Source: CAZUQP01 sp964622455
GTDB taxonomy: Bacteria; Pseudomonadota; Gammaproteobacteria; DSM-16500
DNA length: 64,000 bases
Assembly (NCBI GenBank): GCA_964622455.1
Contig: CAZUQP010000016.1
Coordinates: 1-64,000, forward strand
Reading direction: 5' to 3'
A model generated the notes under the pieces. It did not search any database, was not told the origin of the DNA, and saw nothing but the letters and a program-made list of their open reading frames with translations. Positions 25,855-34,131 of this stretch are shown piece by piece. Each line of letters opens with the position of its first letter. The stretch's first letter is position 1. The translations under genes were made by a program, and so were the position numbers.

Positions 25855-26854
25855 TCCGACATTAAGAGATGGCAATCATGCTGTCGGCCATACACTGACA
25901 ACTGAGCAAATTGCTGCTTATTGCAGCGCAGCAGATGCGGCAGGCGTTCCCATTGTCGAAGTTGGCCATGGAAATGGTGTGGGGGCATCATCACTGCAGC
26001 TCGGGTTGTCAAAAACATCCGATCATGATGCGTTAAAAATAGCGCGGGATCATCTTAAAAAATCGATGTTAGGGATTCATGTGATTCCAGGATTTGCGAC
26101 CATTGAAAAAGATATCGAACCTGCTATTGCGCTCGGAGTCGATGTCATCAGGGTGGCATCACATTGTTCTGAAGCAGATATCACGGAAAGACATATCAAA
26201 TACGCCCGCGCCGCCGGTAAAATTGTTTACGGTGTCCTCATGATGTCGCATATGGTCACAGTAGAAATCTTGGCGGAAGAAGCAATTAAAATGCAGTCTT
26301 ATGGTGCCGAAGGCATTGTTTTCATGGATTCTGCCGGACACTACCTCCCAGAAGAAGTTTTTGATCGGGTAAAAATGTTAGTGGCCTCGCTCTCTGTGCC
26401 AGTGGGATTTCATGCGCATAATAATCTTGGTATGGCAATTGCAAATTCAGTAGCGGCTCTAGAAGCAGGCGCTAGTATGTTAGATGGTTGTGCGCGTGGT
26501 TTTGGTGCAGGCGCTGGAAATGCTCAGCTTGAAGTATTGGTCGGTGTACTGGAACGCATGGGTTATCAAACTGGAATTGATTTTTATCGATTATTAGATG
26601 CGGCTGATCTTGCGGAAAAAATTTTACTCGAAGAACTTCCTGCCATTCAATCAGCCAGCATTGTCAGCGGACTGGCCGGCGTATTTTCGGGTTTCATGAA
26701 GCCCGTGACGCGCATTGCTAAAGAGTTTAATCTTGATCCAAGAGATATTTTTTTTGAATTAGGGCGCCGTAAAATAGTTGCTGGGCAAGAAGATATTATT
26801 ATTGAAGTAGCAAATGATCTAGCAAAAAAACTTAGTCTTTTAACTGAGCGATGA
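25790..26854 (+). CDS. 4-hydroxy-2-oxovalerate aldolase (BphI/MhpE type)
   Basis: A 354-residue class II pyruvate aldolase, HMGL-like TIM barrel, that joins or splits pyruvate and a short aldehyde. Residues known to be essential in BphI are in place: Arg26 and Asp27 in DPTLRDGNH, the base His30, and the metal ligands His208 and His210 in FHAHNN. The C-terminal communication domain that binds the dehydrogenase is present (SGFMKPVTRIAKEFN). It overlaps the dehydrogenase by 65 bases and the next SDR by ATGA. In this setting the aldol direction, making a 4-hydroxy-2-oxo acid, is attractive because a 2-oxo-acid-using ThDP enzyme lies two genes on. Confidence 0.9.
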   Translation: MPKSKSKILFKKKIARSVLISDPTLRDGNHAVGHTLTTEQIAAYCSAADAAGVPIVEVGHGNGVGASSLQLGLSKTSDHDALKIARDHLKKSMLGIHVIPGFATIEKDIEPAIALGVDVIRVASHCSEADITERHIKYARAAGKIVYGVLMMSHMVTVEILAEEAIKMQSYGAEGIVFMDSAGHYLPEEVFDRVKMLVASLSVPVGFHAHNNLGMAIANSVAALEAGASMLDGCARGFGAGAGNAQLEVLVGVLERMGYQTGIDFYRLLDAADLAEKILLEELPAIQSASIVSGLAGVFSGFMKPVTRIAKEFNLDPRDIFFELGRRKIVAGQEDIIIEVANDLAKKLSLLTER

Positions 26855-27936
26855 ATATGCCCGTTTCTTCAACTGATCTGATCTTAGAAGATTACCAAAA
26901 TGTAACCCGGAATAATATCTCTCAACTCTCGAAACTTAAAAACGATGTAGCTGTCATCACAGGCGGCACCGGATTTATTGGAACATGGATTGCAGGACTG
27001 ATTGCTTTTTTAAATGATCATTATGCTTTTAATACTCATGTTTTGCTGTTAGCAAGAAATTTTGATGAGTTTAAATCTTCACGCCCACATCTTTCAAATC
27101 GACATGATATTAAATTTATTGCGACTGATGTGAGATATGTAGTCGAATTACCAATAGAAACCAACTGGCTGATTCATACAGCAGGTACTCCTGATAACCG
27201 TTTTCATGCTACTTATCCTATGGAAACGATGTCTATTATTGCAAATGGCACACACGCAATATTACGCGCAGTCGAACGTTGCTCAAATTTCAAAATGTTA
27301 TTAAATTTGAGTTCCGGACTTATTTATGGCACACAACCATTAAAGCACGCGCACATGGGGGAACATTTTTTGGGAGCGCCAAAGTGCGGTACTGTTTCTT
27401 CAGCTTACGCTGAAGCCAAACGATTTGCTGAAACACTTTGTCACGCATCGCGCAGTCAAGCGAGAATTCCTGTCATTACTGCTCGACCTTTTGCATTTGT
27501 AGGTCCTTATCAATCCTTAGAAATGCCCTGGGCGATTAATAATTTTCTGAAAGATGCTCTTTCTGGGCATGCTATTCGAGTGCTCGGCGATGGTAAAACA
27601 ATCAGAAGTTATATGTATGCGAGTGATATGGCTTTTTGGTTATTAACTATTTTAACGAGAGGTTCATCGGGTGATGTTTATAATGTAGGAAGTCCAGAAC
27701 CTACCACGCTGGCAAAATTAGCTCAACTGATTGCCAGTCAGTTTGATGATGCACTAGAAATTAAATTAAAAACATCTTTCTCAAATCAGTTACAAAACTC
27801 TAGATTTGTCCCTGATATTTCCTATGCCCAAAATACATTACAATTAGCAATGACGGTTGATCTTGAAACAGCCATTAAACGAACTCTCAACTGGAATAAA
27901 TTAATAAGAAAAAATGATGACTACAAAAATCAGTGA
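26851..27936 (+). CDS. NAD-dependent epimerase/dehydratase family SDR
   Basis: A 361-residue extended SDR with about 35 extra residues ahead of the Rossmann motif ITGGTGFIG. A TAGTPDN segment, LNLSSGLIYG, and the catalytic YAEAK are present, and the C-terminal DGKTIRSYMYASDMA and YNVGSPEPTTLAKLA motifs resemble dTDP-glucose 4,6-dehydratases and UDP-glucuronate decarboxylases. It probably makes or modifies a 4-keto sugar nucleotide that the neighbouring enzymes use. It overlaps the aldolase (4 bases) and the ThDP enzyme (23 bases). Exact substrate unknown. Confidence 0.78.
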   Translation: MNMPVSSTDLILEDYQNVTRNNISQLSKLKNDVAVITGGTGFIGTWIAGLIAFLNDHYAFNTHVLLLARNFDEFKSSRPHLSNRHDIKFIATDVRYVVELPIETNWLIHTAGTPDNRFHATYPMETMSIIANGTHAILRAVERCSNFKMLLNLSSGLIYGTQPLKHAHMGEHFLGAPKCGTVSSAYAEAKRFAETLCHASRSQARIPVITARPFAFVGPYQSLEMPWAINNFLKDALSGHAIRVLGDGKTIRSYMYASDMAFWLLTILTRGSSGDVYNVGSPEPTTLAKLAQLIASQFDDALEIKLKTSFSNQLQNSRFVPDISYAQNTLQLAMTVDLETAIKRTLNWNKLIRKNDDYKNQ

Positions 27937-29728
27937 TCTCACAGCCGATTTTTTACAAGAAAAAGGCATCCGCCATGTATTTGGAATTATTGGCGCCGGC
28001 AATGCTCATCTTTTTGATTCTATTAGCCAGAAAGGCTATACAGAAATTATTTGCGTTCATCATGAACAAGCTGCCTGTATGGCAATGCAAACTTATTATC
28101 GTACATGCGGTGTCATTTCTGCTGCCATTGTCACGACAGGCGCTGGATCAACGAATACTATTACAGGCGTGGTCAGTGCCTGGATGGATTCTATTCCTGG
28201 GCTAATTATTTCTGGCAATGAAAACTCTAAATTTACCCTAAACGAAAATCCCCTACGCATTTGGGGGGTTCAAGGCTATGACTGTGTTGCAATGGTTAGT
28301 AAAGTCACAAAATATGCTAACCGAGTATTAGACCCAAAAGCCGTGTTAGCAGAACTTGAGGCAGCGTATTATCATGCCATGCATGGGAGACCAGGACCTT
28401 GCTGGATAGATATCCCAATGAATATTCAGGCTGCAAGCGTCAATCCTGATGAGATTATTCAATTCAAAAAACCGGAAGAAACAAATAAGATTGTTTCAAG
28501 CCAATCTTTAATAAAAAATTCAAAGCAAGGTGCTAGTGAAGTCTTACCCTTATTACACTCAGCGGAAAGACCTGTTATTTGGCTAGGTCATGGCATTCGC
28601 CTAGGAAATGCTGTCGATTTAATTGAACCTTTGATTAATACTTTGCAATGCCCAGTGCTGGTCTCTTGGGCAGGGATTGACATGATTCCTTCAGAGCATC
28701 CCTTGGTTTTTGGCAGAGCGGGCATCTATGGACAAAGAGCAGCTAACTTTGTCCTACAAAATTGCGATTTTCTTTTGACGATCGGTACAAGGCTTGCGAT
28801 TCCTCAAATTGGTTATAATTTAAGTGAGTTCGCGCGTTGCGCTAGAATTGCCGTGGTTGATATTGATCTACAAGAATTAACAAAACACGGCGCGCGCGTG
28901 AATGTTCCCATACTTGCGAATGCAAAAGAATTTTTAAGCGACATGATCAATCTATTACAAACGACTGATTATTCTTCGGAGAATAAATTACCCTGGCTCG
29001 AAAAATGTAAAACATATCAAAAAAAATATCCCGTTGTAGATGCGGAGCATGCGGATCGTGATGGTTTTATCAATTCATATCCTTTTATGTTACGCTTATC
29101 TCACTACTTCAAACCAAACCAGATTATCGTCACTGACATGGGAACAGCCCTTCTCAGCGGACATCAAGTATTACCACTTAAAAAAAATCAACGCTTAATG
29201 ACTTCCACTGGCCTTGGAGAAATGGGATATGGTCTTCCTGGTGCTATTGGTGCGTCTTTTGCAACCAACAAAGGTGAGATTATTTGTTTGAATTGTGATG
29301 GTGGTATGATGCTCAATTTGCAAGAATTGCAAACTATGGTTCATCATCGATTACCTATTAAATTATTTATTTTTAATAACGATGGTTATCTCATGATTAA
29401 ACATACCCAGAAAGCACTGTTTTCTGGTAGATATACAGGAACGGATAATCAATCCGGGATCAGCTGTCCCAATTTCAGCGCATTAGGACACGCCTTTGGA
29501 GTGCCTGCATGTAGTATTAAAACATGGCTAGAATTTGAGAAAGTTATACCTAAAGTAATGGCGCATCAAGGACCTATTATTTGTGAAGTTTTTACACATC
29601 CAGAACAATTATTTGTGCCAAAACTTTCACTTGCGCTGCAAAAAGATGGTTCTATTATTTCACCGCCGCTTGAAGATTTATCTCCGCTGATTCCAAGAGA
29701 GGAATTACGCGAAAATATGATAACATGA
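27914..29728 (+). CDS. Thiamine-diphosphate enzyme of the acetolactate synthase/YerE-like family
   Basis: A 604-residue ThDP enzyme with all three family domains. The activating Glu51 lies in VHHEQAACMA, a central domain starts near 200 (RPVIWLGHGIRLGN), and the cofactor motif runs from CDG (461-463) to NN (488-489). Relatives condense 2-oxo acids; YerE uses one to transfer an acetyl group onto a CDP-4-keto sugar in yersiniose synthesis. There is no regulatory small subunit or ilv gene nearby, so branched amino acid synthesis is unlikely. It is last in the operon with the pyruvate aldolase, and it faces rfbF, the first enzyme of CDP-sugar synthesis. Acyl transfer to a ketosugar is inference. 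Confidence 0.8.
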   Translation: MMTTKISDLTADFLQEKGIRHVFGIIGAGNAHLFDSISQKGYTEIICVHHEQAACMAMQTYYRTCGVISAAIVTTGAGSTNTITGVVSAWMDSIPGLIISGNENSKFTLNENPLRIWGVQGYDCVAMVSKVTKYANRVLDPKAVLAELEAAYYHAMHGRPGPCWIDIPMNIQAASVNPDEIIQFKKPEETNKIVSSQSLIKNSKQGASEVLPLLHSAERPVIWLGHGIRLGNAVDLIEPLINTLQCPVLVSWAGIDMIPSEHPLVFGRAGIYGQRAANFVLQNCDFLLTIGTRLAIPQIGYNLSEFARCARIAVVDIDLQELTKHGARVNVPILANAKEFLSDMINLLQTTDYSSENKLPWLEKCKTYQKKYPVVDAEHADRDGFINSYPFMLRLSHYFKPNQIIVTDMGTALLSGHQVLPLKKNQRLMTSTGLGEMGYGLPGAIGASFATNKGEIICLNCDGGMMLNLQELQTMVHHRLPIKLFIFNNDGYLMIKHTQKALFSGRYTGTDNQSGISCPNFSALGHAFGVPACSIKTWLEFEKVIPKVMAHQGPIICEVFTHPEQLFVPKLSLALQKDGSIISPPLEDLSPLIPREELRENMIT

Positions 29729-29757
29729 GTTATTATGAAATCGGCGGATTGATTTAG

Positions 29758-29776
29758 CGCATTTTTTTAAAATGCG
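29758..29776. terminator. Short hairpin between convergent genes
   Basis: CGCATTTT (29758-29765) and AAAATGCG (29769-29776) form a perfect 8-bp stem with a 3-base loop between the ThDP enzyme and rfbF, which converge here. It is weak (half A-T) and has no long U tract, so termination is plausible but unproven. Confidence 0.4.
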
Positions 29777-29793
29777 TACCCGGGTTATGATAT

Positions 29794-30618
29794 TCAACTT
29801 TCAACAAGCGCGGTATTTACGCGTTCAGGAGATGTTTCTTGAGAAGGTATGCTCCATATTTTCCAGGGAGCTTTTTCGTTTGCCCATAATTCTTCTAAAT
29901 AATTTTTGTCACGCAGGGTATCCATCGGATGCCAAAATCCATGATGAAAAAATGCGGATAATTGTTGTTTTGATGCGAGTGTTTCTAAAGGAGATTTTTC
30001 CCAGATCGTTTGATCGTCTTTAAGATAAGAAAGAATTTTTGGCGATAAAATAAAAAAACCACCGTTGATCCAGCCATCATCGCCTTCTGGCTTTTCTTTA
30101 AATTGAATGACTTTGTGATTTTTAATCTGTAGTGCGCCAAATCGTCCGGGAGGCTGAACAGCAGTCAAGGTAGCTAATACTTGTTGTTGGCGGTGGTGGG
30201 CAATCAATGCGTTGATGTCGATATCAGCGACTCCATCGCCGTAGGTGAAGCAAAAATCATCATCCCCTAAATAGTTGGCTATGCGTTTTAAGCGTCCCCC
30301 TGTCATGGTGTTTTCCCCGGTATCAACGAGTGTAATGCGCCAGGGTTCAGCATTATTTTGATGGATGTGAATTTTATTTTTAGTGATATCAAGCGTGACA
30401 TCTGACATATGAAGAAAATAATTGGCAAAATATTCTTTGATCATGTAACCCTTGTAGCCTAAACAAATAATAAAATCGTGTACATGATAAGTTGAATAGA
30501 TTTTCATAATATGCCAAAGGATTGGCTTGCCGCCAATTTCAATCATGGGTTTTGGGCGCACGATAGTTTCTTCGCTGATGCGGGTTCCTAGCCCGCCTGC
30601 TAAAATCACAGCCTTCAT
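29794..30618 (-). CDS. rfbF: Glucose-1-phosphate cytidylyltransferase
   Basis: A 274-residue nucleotidyltransferase that makes CDP-glucose, the precursor of 3,6-dideoxyhexoses and branched sugars such as yersiniose. The N-terminal GGLGTRISEETIVRPKPM (from 8) and FCFTYGDGVADIDI are specific to RfbF rather than RmlA. Genes for the usual next enzymes, CDP-glucose 4,6-dehydratase and the 3-dehydrase RfbH, are not clearly present, but several unassigned SDRs could fill the first role. It lies 94 bases behind the WbpL-like gene with a strong hairpin between, so it may be attenuated or separately transcribed. Confidence 0.9.
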   Translation of the reverse strand: MKAVILAGGLGTRISEETIVRPKPMIEIGGKPILWHIMKIYSTYHVHDFIICLGYKGYMIKEYFANYFLHMSDVTLDITKNKIHIHQNNAEPWRITLVDTGENTMTGGRLKRIANYLGDDDFCFTYGDGVADIDINALIAHHRQQQVLATLTAVQPPGRFGALQIKNHKVIQFKEKPEGDDGWINGGFFILSPKILSYLKDDQTIWEKSPLETLASKQQLSAFFHHGFWHPMDTLRDKNYLEELWANEKAPWKIWSIPSQETSPERVNTALVES

Positions 30619-30639
30619 GGATGTCCCTATGCTTAGAAG

Positions 30640-30666
30640 AAAAATTCTTCGTAATGAAGAATTTTT
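30640..30666. terminator. Strong A-T hairpin between the wbpL-like gene and rfbF
   Basis: An 11-bp perfect stem (AAAAATTCTTC at 30640-30650, GAAGAATTTTT at 30656-30666) with a 5-base loop. With A on one side and T on the other it can work as an intrinsic terminator in either direction. It would end the wbpV-wbpL transcript, or attenuate reading into rfbF. Confidence 0.55.
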
Positions 30667-30712
30667 TAGTTTATCGAGTATTTGAAAAATTGACTAGGGT
30701 TTTCTTCGTGCT

Positions 30713-31750
30713 CTATTTTGTGTTTATGTGAATAGCACTGCTAGAAAGTGATTTGATAAAAATCCAAGTGAATCCCAAGCTTAAAATGGACAAGCTTGTT
30801 AATTTAAGCAAGTACGCCGGCCAATAAAAAATTACACAGGCCATAGGTAGTAATAGGCAGCAATTGAATAGAGTGATACTGATCGTCACTTGTTTGTGAT
30901 TAGCACCTAGAGCAATTAAATGTTGATAGGCGTGTTCACGATGCGCTTCATACCAACGTTTTCCCCGTAATGCGCGATAGAGTAAAGTGAATGTAGCATC
31001 CCATAAAAATATGCCGGACAGAGTTAGCCAAAAAAAGACTGATAAAAGTTGTTGATTAGCAGTATGGAGGGCAATGACAGCAAACACAAAACCAAGGAAA
31101 CCGCTGCCAACATCCCCTAAAAAAATTTTAGCAGGCGGCCAATTCCACACGGTGAAACCTAAAATGCTTGCTGTTAACAAATACATGACTATGCTTAAGT
31201 GAAAAGCGCCCATCAAAGATAAGGCTATTCCACTGGCGAGCGCGACAAAAATACCTTCACTGCCAGCGAGGCCGTCAATTCCATCCATAAAATTATAGAA
31301 ATTAGTGCACCATATAATAGTGATGAGCGCGAGCAAATAACCCATGTGCGGTAGAGTTATTTTTTCTATGCCGATATCTAAAACAGGAAATCCGCCTAGC
31401 CAGTAAAGCGCCCACATAGCGGCTAATATATGCAATAAAATGCGGGAACGTGCTTTAAGAGAATAGATATCGTCACAGTAACCGGTGATGGCAATGATTA
31501 ATCCGCCTCCGATTAATGCGACAGTAAAATTTGCATCAATCCATCCGGCTAAATACAATCCAGTGAGAGATATCAAAAAAGATAAAACAATGGCAATACC
31601 GCCGCCGCGCGGGGTGGGGATGCGATGAGAGCTTCGCTCATTGGGGATATCAAGAATGGCTTTACGCAAAGCATGACAGCGAATTACCCAAGTCATAAAT
31701 ATGGTGAATAAGAATGTGCATACACAAAAAAATATTATTTTGGCATCCAT
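30713..31750 (-). CDS. wbpL: Undecaprenyl-phosphate glycosyl-1-phosphate transferase (WecA/WbpL family)
   Basis: Starts polysaccharide synthesis by placing a sugar-1-phosphate on undecaprenyl phosphate at the inner membrane. The 345 residues form about ten membrane segments. The cytoplasmic catalytic motifs are present: a DDIYSLKARSR segment, NFYNFMDGIDGLAGSEG, FLGDVGSGFLGF, and a basic HREHAYQHL loop. The pairing with a WbpV-like reductase upstream mirrors the Pseudomonas O-antigen end where WbpL transfers QuiNAc or FucNAc derivatives, so a 6-deoxy amino sugar primer is likely. It lies 14 bases after the reductase gene in the same transcript. It is the only initiating transferase in the window. 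Confidence 0.9.
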   Translation of the reverse strand: MDAKIIFFCVCTFLFTIFMTWVIRCHALRKAILDIPNERSSHRIPTPRGGGIAIVLSFLISLTGLYLAGWIDANFTVALIGGGLIIAITGYCDDIYSLKARSRILLHILAAMWALYWLGGFPVLDIGIEKITLPHMGYLLALITIIWCTNFYNFMDGIDGLAGSEGIFVALASGIALSLMGAFHLSIVMYLLTASILGFTVWNWPPAKIFLGDVGSGFLGFVFAVIALHTANQQLLSVFFWLTLSGIFLWDATFTLLYRALRGKRWYEAHREHAYQHLIALGANHKQVTISITLFNCCLLLPMACVIFYWPAYLLKLTSLSILSLGFTWIFIKSLSSSAIHINTK

Positions 31751-31764
31751 GAAATATTTTTTCC

Positions 31765-32745
31765 TTATGATGAGTGATATTTTTTAATAATATCGGGTAG
31801 CATTTTTTTAAAATCATATCTTGGAATAAATCCTAAATCACGGTGTATTTTTCCAGAGGAATAGTGAGCGTTACCGAATAATTTTTTCATACTTTCTGAA
31901 TCAAAGGGCATGCGTCGTTTTAAAATTTTTTTACCAAGGTCTCCACACAGAGCGAGTAATTTAAACCCTGTGAGAGGTATGTGAAAAGAGGGTATAGATT
32001 TACCTAATGCTTCACGCATGGTTTTGTAAAGTTCATCGGTCGAGTAAGGTACATTATCGGTGACGAAATAAATTTCGCCATCCGCTTTGGGGGAAAGCGC
32101 TGCCAGCCATGCGGCTTCACAAATATCGTCGATACTGATCATAGAGCGGGCATTTTTGATGGGGGGGAGCGGTGGAAAAAAACCTCGATCAATAGCTTTT
32201 AGCATGGCAGCCAAATTTCCTTTCCAGTCAGGCCCATAGACTAAAGAAGGGCGCAGGATGCATACATGCATGCCCGTTTTTTTTGCGGAAAGCACAAGCT
32301 CCTCTGCTTTTCTTTTAGCAATTCCGTAAGATGAAGCGGGAAGCAGTGTAAAATTCTCATCAATGCAGCGGGGGTGATCGGCGACTGCTTTGACGCTGCT
32401 AAAAAAAATAAATCTTTTAACTTTAGCTTCAATTGCTTTTTGAAGAATATTTTCTGTGCCTTCGAAATTAACGCGATGATGTTCTTCAGCAAAAGAAGCA
32501 TGGTTTTCTTCAAAAGCATGCGCATAACCTGCCAAATGAAATACAGTATCAATACCAACACACGCATTTTTTAAAGTAAGAGGATCTGTTAAATCACCCA
32601 CATTGATATCTACACACGGATCAAATAGAACTGATTTTTTTTCATCACGCAGTAAAACGCGTACTAGATGGTTTTTTTCTAACAAAAAACGGACGAATTG
32701 TTTACCAATAAAACCTGTGGCGCCTGTGACAAGAACATTTTTCAT
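31765..32745 (-). CDS. NAD-dependent sugar-nucleotide 4-reductase/epimerase (WbpV-like)
   Basis: A 326-residue SDR with GATGFIG near the start, the SSVKAVADHP segment and catalytic YGIAK. WbpV-type enzymes reduce UDP-4-keto-6-deoxy-GlcNAc to UDP-QuiNAc, the donor for WbpL-type transferases, and the next gene is exactly such a transferase. The ATG at 32745 has AAGGA nine bases upstream; an in-frame start at 32862 would overlap the divergent gene and its promoter. A good promoter lies about 50 bases upstream. The required 4,6-dehydratase (WbpM-like) is not in the window and would have to be encoded elsewhere. Confidence 0.8.
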   Translation of the reverse strand: MKNVLVTGATGFIGKQFVRFLLEKNHLVRVLLRDEKKSVLFDPCVDINVGDLTDPLTLKNACVGIDTVFHLAGYAHAFEENHASFAEEHHRVNFEGTENILQKAIEAKVKRFIFFSSVKAVADHPRCIDENFTLLPASSYGIAKRKAEELVLSAKKTGMHVCILRPSLVYGPDWKGNLAAMLKAIDRGFFPPLPPIKNARSMISIDDICEAAWLAALSPKADGEIYFVTDNVPYSTDELYKTMREALGKSIPSFHIPLTGFKLLALCGDLGKKILKRRMPFDSESMKKLFGNAHYSSGKIHRDLGFIPRYDFKKMLPDIIKKYHSS

Positions 32746-32795
32746 GCGGGCCGTTCCTTCGAGGATTTGCTTATCATAAATAGGATTCTCGTAAA

Positions 32796-32824
32796 AATAT
32801 ACGATATACTTCTGGTTATCACAA
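32796..32824 (-). promoter_or_regulatory. Promoter for the wbpV-wbpL transcript
   Basis: The minus strand has TTGTGA (32824-32819), 17 bp, TATATT (32801-32796), about 50 bases upstream of the chosen ATG at 32745. The transcription start would fall after the alternative start at 32862, which supports the shorter protein. Confidence 0.5.
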
Positions 32825-32842
32825 TGCTGAAGTAATAAAACT

Positions 32843-33586
32843 ATGAGATCAGATTGCATCATTCAGGCAAGGCTGGGATCGACCCGCTTTCCAGGAAAAA
32901 TTTTTTCTCAATTAAACGGAAAACCGCTGATTCAATACATCATTGATCATTTAAAATTGTCCAAAAAAATTGATCGCATCATTATTGCAACGACCGAAAA
33001 CAAAATGGATGATGCATTATGTACCTACTGCGAATTGCAATCGATACCCTATTACAGGGGCCCAGAAGAAAATGTATTAGAGCGCTTTATTAAAGCAGGC
33101 GCCCATTATCACTGCGACCATTTGGTGCGTGTCTGTTCCGATAACCCTTTCATTGACATTAACAAATTAGATGCTCAAATTGAGCGTTTTTTTTTAAGAA
33201 AAGCCGATTATTGTACCTATGTCACGGAAGAGGGTCTTCCGATTATTCTTAAACCCATCGGCCTATTTGCGGAAGTGGTTTCACTAGAGACATTAAAAAG
33301 ATGTTATCAGTTAGCGGTCGAAAAAAATCATTTCGAGCATGTGACATTTTTTATTTATACCAATCCAGATTTTTTTAAGATCGAAAAAATGTTCTTGATG
33401 GAGGATATCAATCCTGAATATCGATTTACGATCGATTATCCCGAGGATTTAAATTTTTGCCAATTGATTGAAAAGCGATTGAGAGGCCAAATAAACTTGG
33501 AAAATTTGATGACATTCATGAAAGAGAACGTTGATTTGCAGCGAATTAATTTGAATTTTTCATTGTCACATGTAAAAGCCTATTAA
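32843..33586 (+). CDS. SpsF/NeuA-like CMP-sugar cytidylyltransferase
   Basis: A 247-residue nucleotidyltransferase that begins CIIQARLGSTRFPGK, the signature of the SpsF branch of the KdsB/NeuA family. The segments RVCSDNPFIDI and RFTIDYPEDL are typical. It probably activates a nonulosonic acid with CMP, since a NeuB-type synthase and its phosphatase are encoded next door on the other strand. It is the sole plus-strand gene between two minus-strand units, and its last 4 bases overlap the end of the phosphatase gene tail to tail. SpsF substrates vary, so the sugar remains open. Confidence 0.82.
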   Translation: MRSDCIIQARLGSTRFPGKIFSQLNGKPLIQYIIDHLKLSKKIDRIIIATTENKMDDALCTYCELQSIPYYRGPEENVLERFIKAGAHYHCDHLVRVCSDNPFIDINKLDAQIERFFLRKADYCTYVTEEGLPIILKPIGLFAEVVSLETLKRCYQLAVEKNHFEHVTFFIYTNPDFFKIEKMFLMEDINPEYRFTIDYPEDLNFCQLIEKRLRGQINLENLMTFMKENVDLQRINLNFSLSHVKAY

Positions 33587-34131
33587 AAATCAACGGGTAC
33601 GGTATTTTTATTTAATACGGCATGGATAGATTTTTGTAGAATTTTTTCGCGATGCAATAATGTTTCAACAAATTCTCTAAATGCTCCCTCGCCGCCTGCG
33701 CGCTGTGTGACGCAATGCACTTTTTCTTTAATATAGACAGGTGCATTAGCGGGTGCGCCTGAAAAATAGATTCTTTCTAGCAAAGGAAGATCGATCAGAT
33801 CATCACCAATGTAAGCAACTTGATCGAGCGTAAGGTTAAGTTTTTTACAAAGGGCTTCCGCATCCGCCAGCTTATTAGAGCTTCCCTGAATGAGATGATT
33901 TATTTTAAGTTTGGCGGCTCGTCTTTCAACGATATGGGTTGTTTCACTGGTGATGATGGCGACTGGAATGTTTAACGCTTTGCACAGCAACACACCCATG
34001 CTGTCGGACGTATTGAATTTTTTCCATTCATTACCCGTTTGGTCATAGTACATACCGCCATCGGTGAGTACGCCGTCTACATCTGTGATCACTAATTTAG
34101 GAAGCATTGATTTTAACTCTGATTTAAACAA
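33583..34131 (-). CDS. KdsC-like HAD phosphatase for an acidic sugar phosphate
   Basis: A 182-residue tetramer-type HAD phosphatase with the nucleophile motif VITDVDGVLTDG (near 13-24), IITSE as motif II, and YIGDDLIDLPLL as motif IV. KdsC removes the 8-phosphate of KDO-8-phosphate; relatives act on NeuNAc-9-phosphate or are fused to NeuA. Its start overlaps the NeuB stop by 8 bases, so it most likely dephosphorylates the NeuB product, implying a phosphorylated six-carbon precursor. A role in the cell's KDO synthesis is also possible, but the coupling argues against it. Confidence 0.85.
   Translation of the reverse strand: MFKSELKSMLPKLVITDVDGVLTDGGMYYDQTGNEWKKFNTSDSMGVLLCKALNIPVAIITSETTHIVERRAAKLKINHLIQGSSNKLADAEALCKKLNLTLDQVAYIGDDLIDLPLLERIYFSGAPANAPVYIKEKVHCVTQRAGGEGAFREFVETLLHREKILQKSIHAVLNKNTVPVDF

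Noticed and set aside
24943..26854. Aromatic meta-cleavage pathway segment (MhpE/MhpF)
   Set aside because: No ring-cleavage, hydrolase or hydratase genes accompany the pair, and all neighbours are polysaccharide enzymes.
27914..29728. Acetolactate synthase for branched-chain amino acids
   Set aside because: No small subunit, ilvC or ilvD nearby; the gene is translationally linked to sugar-type genes.
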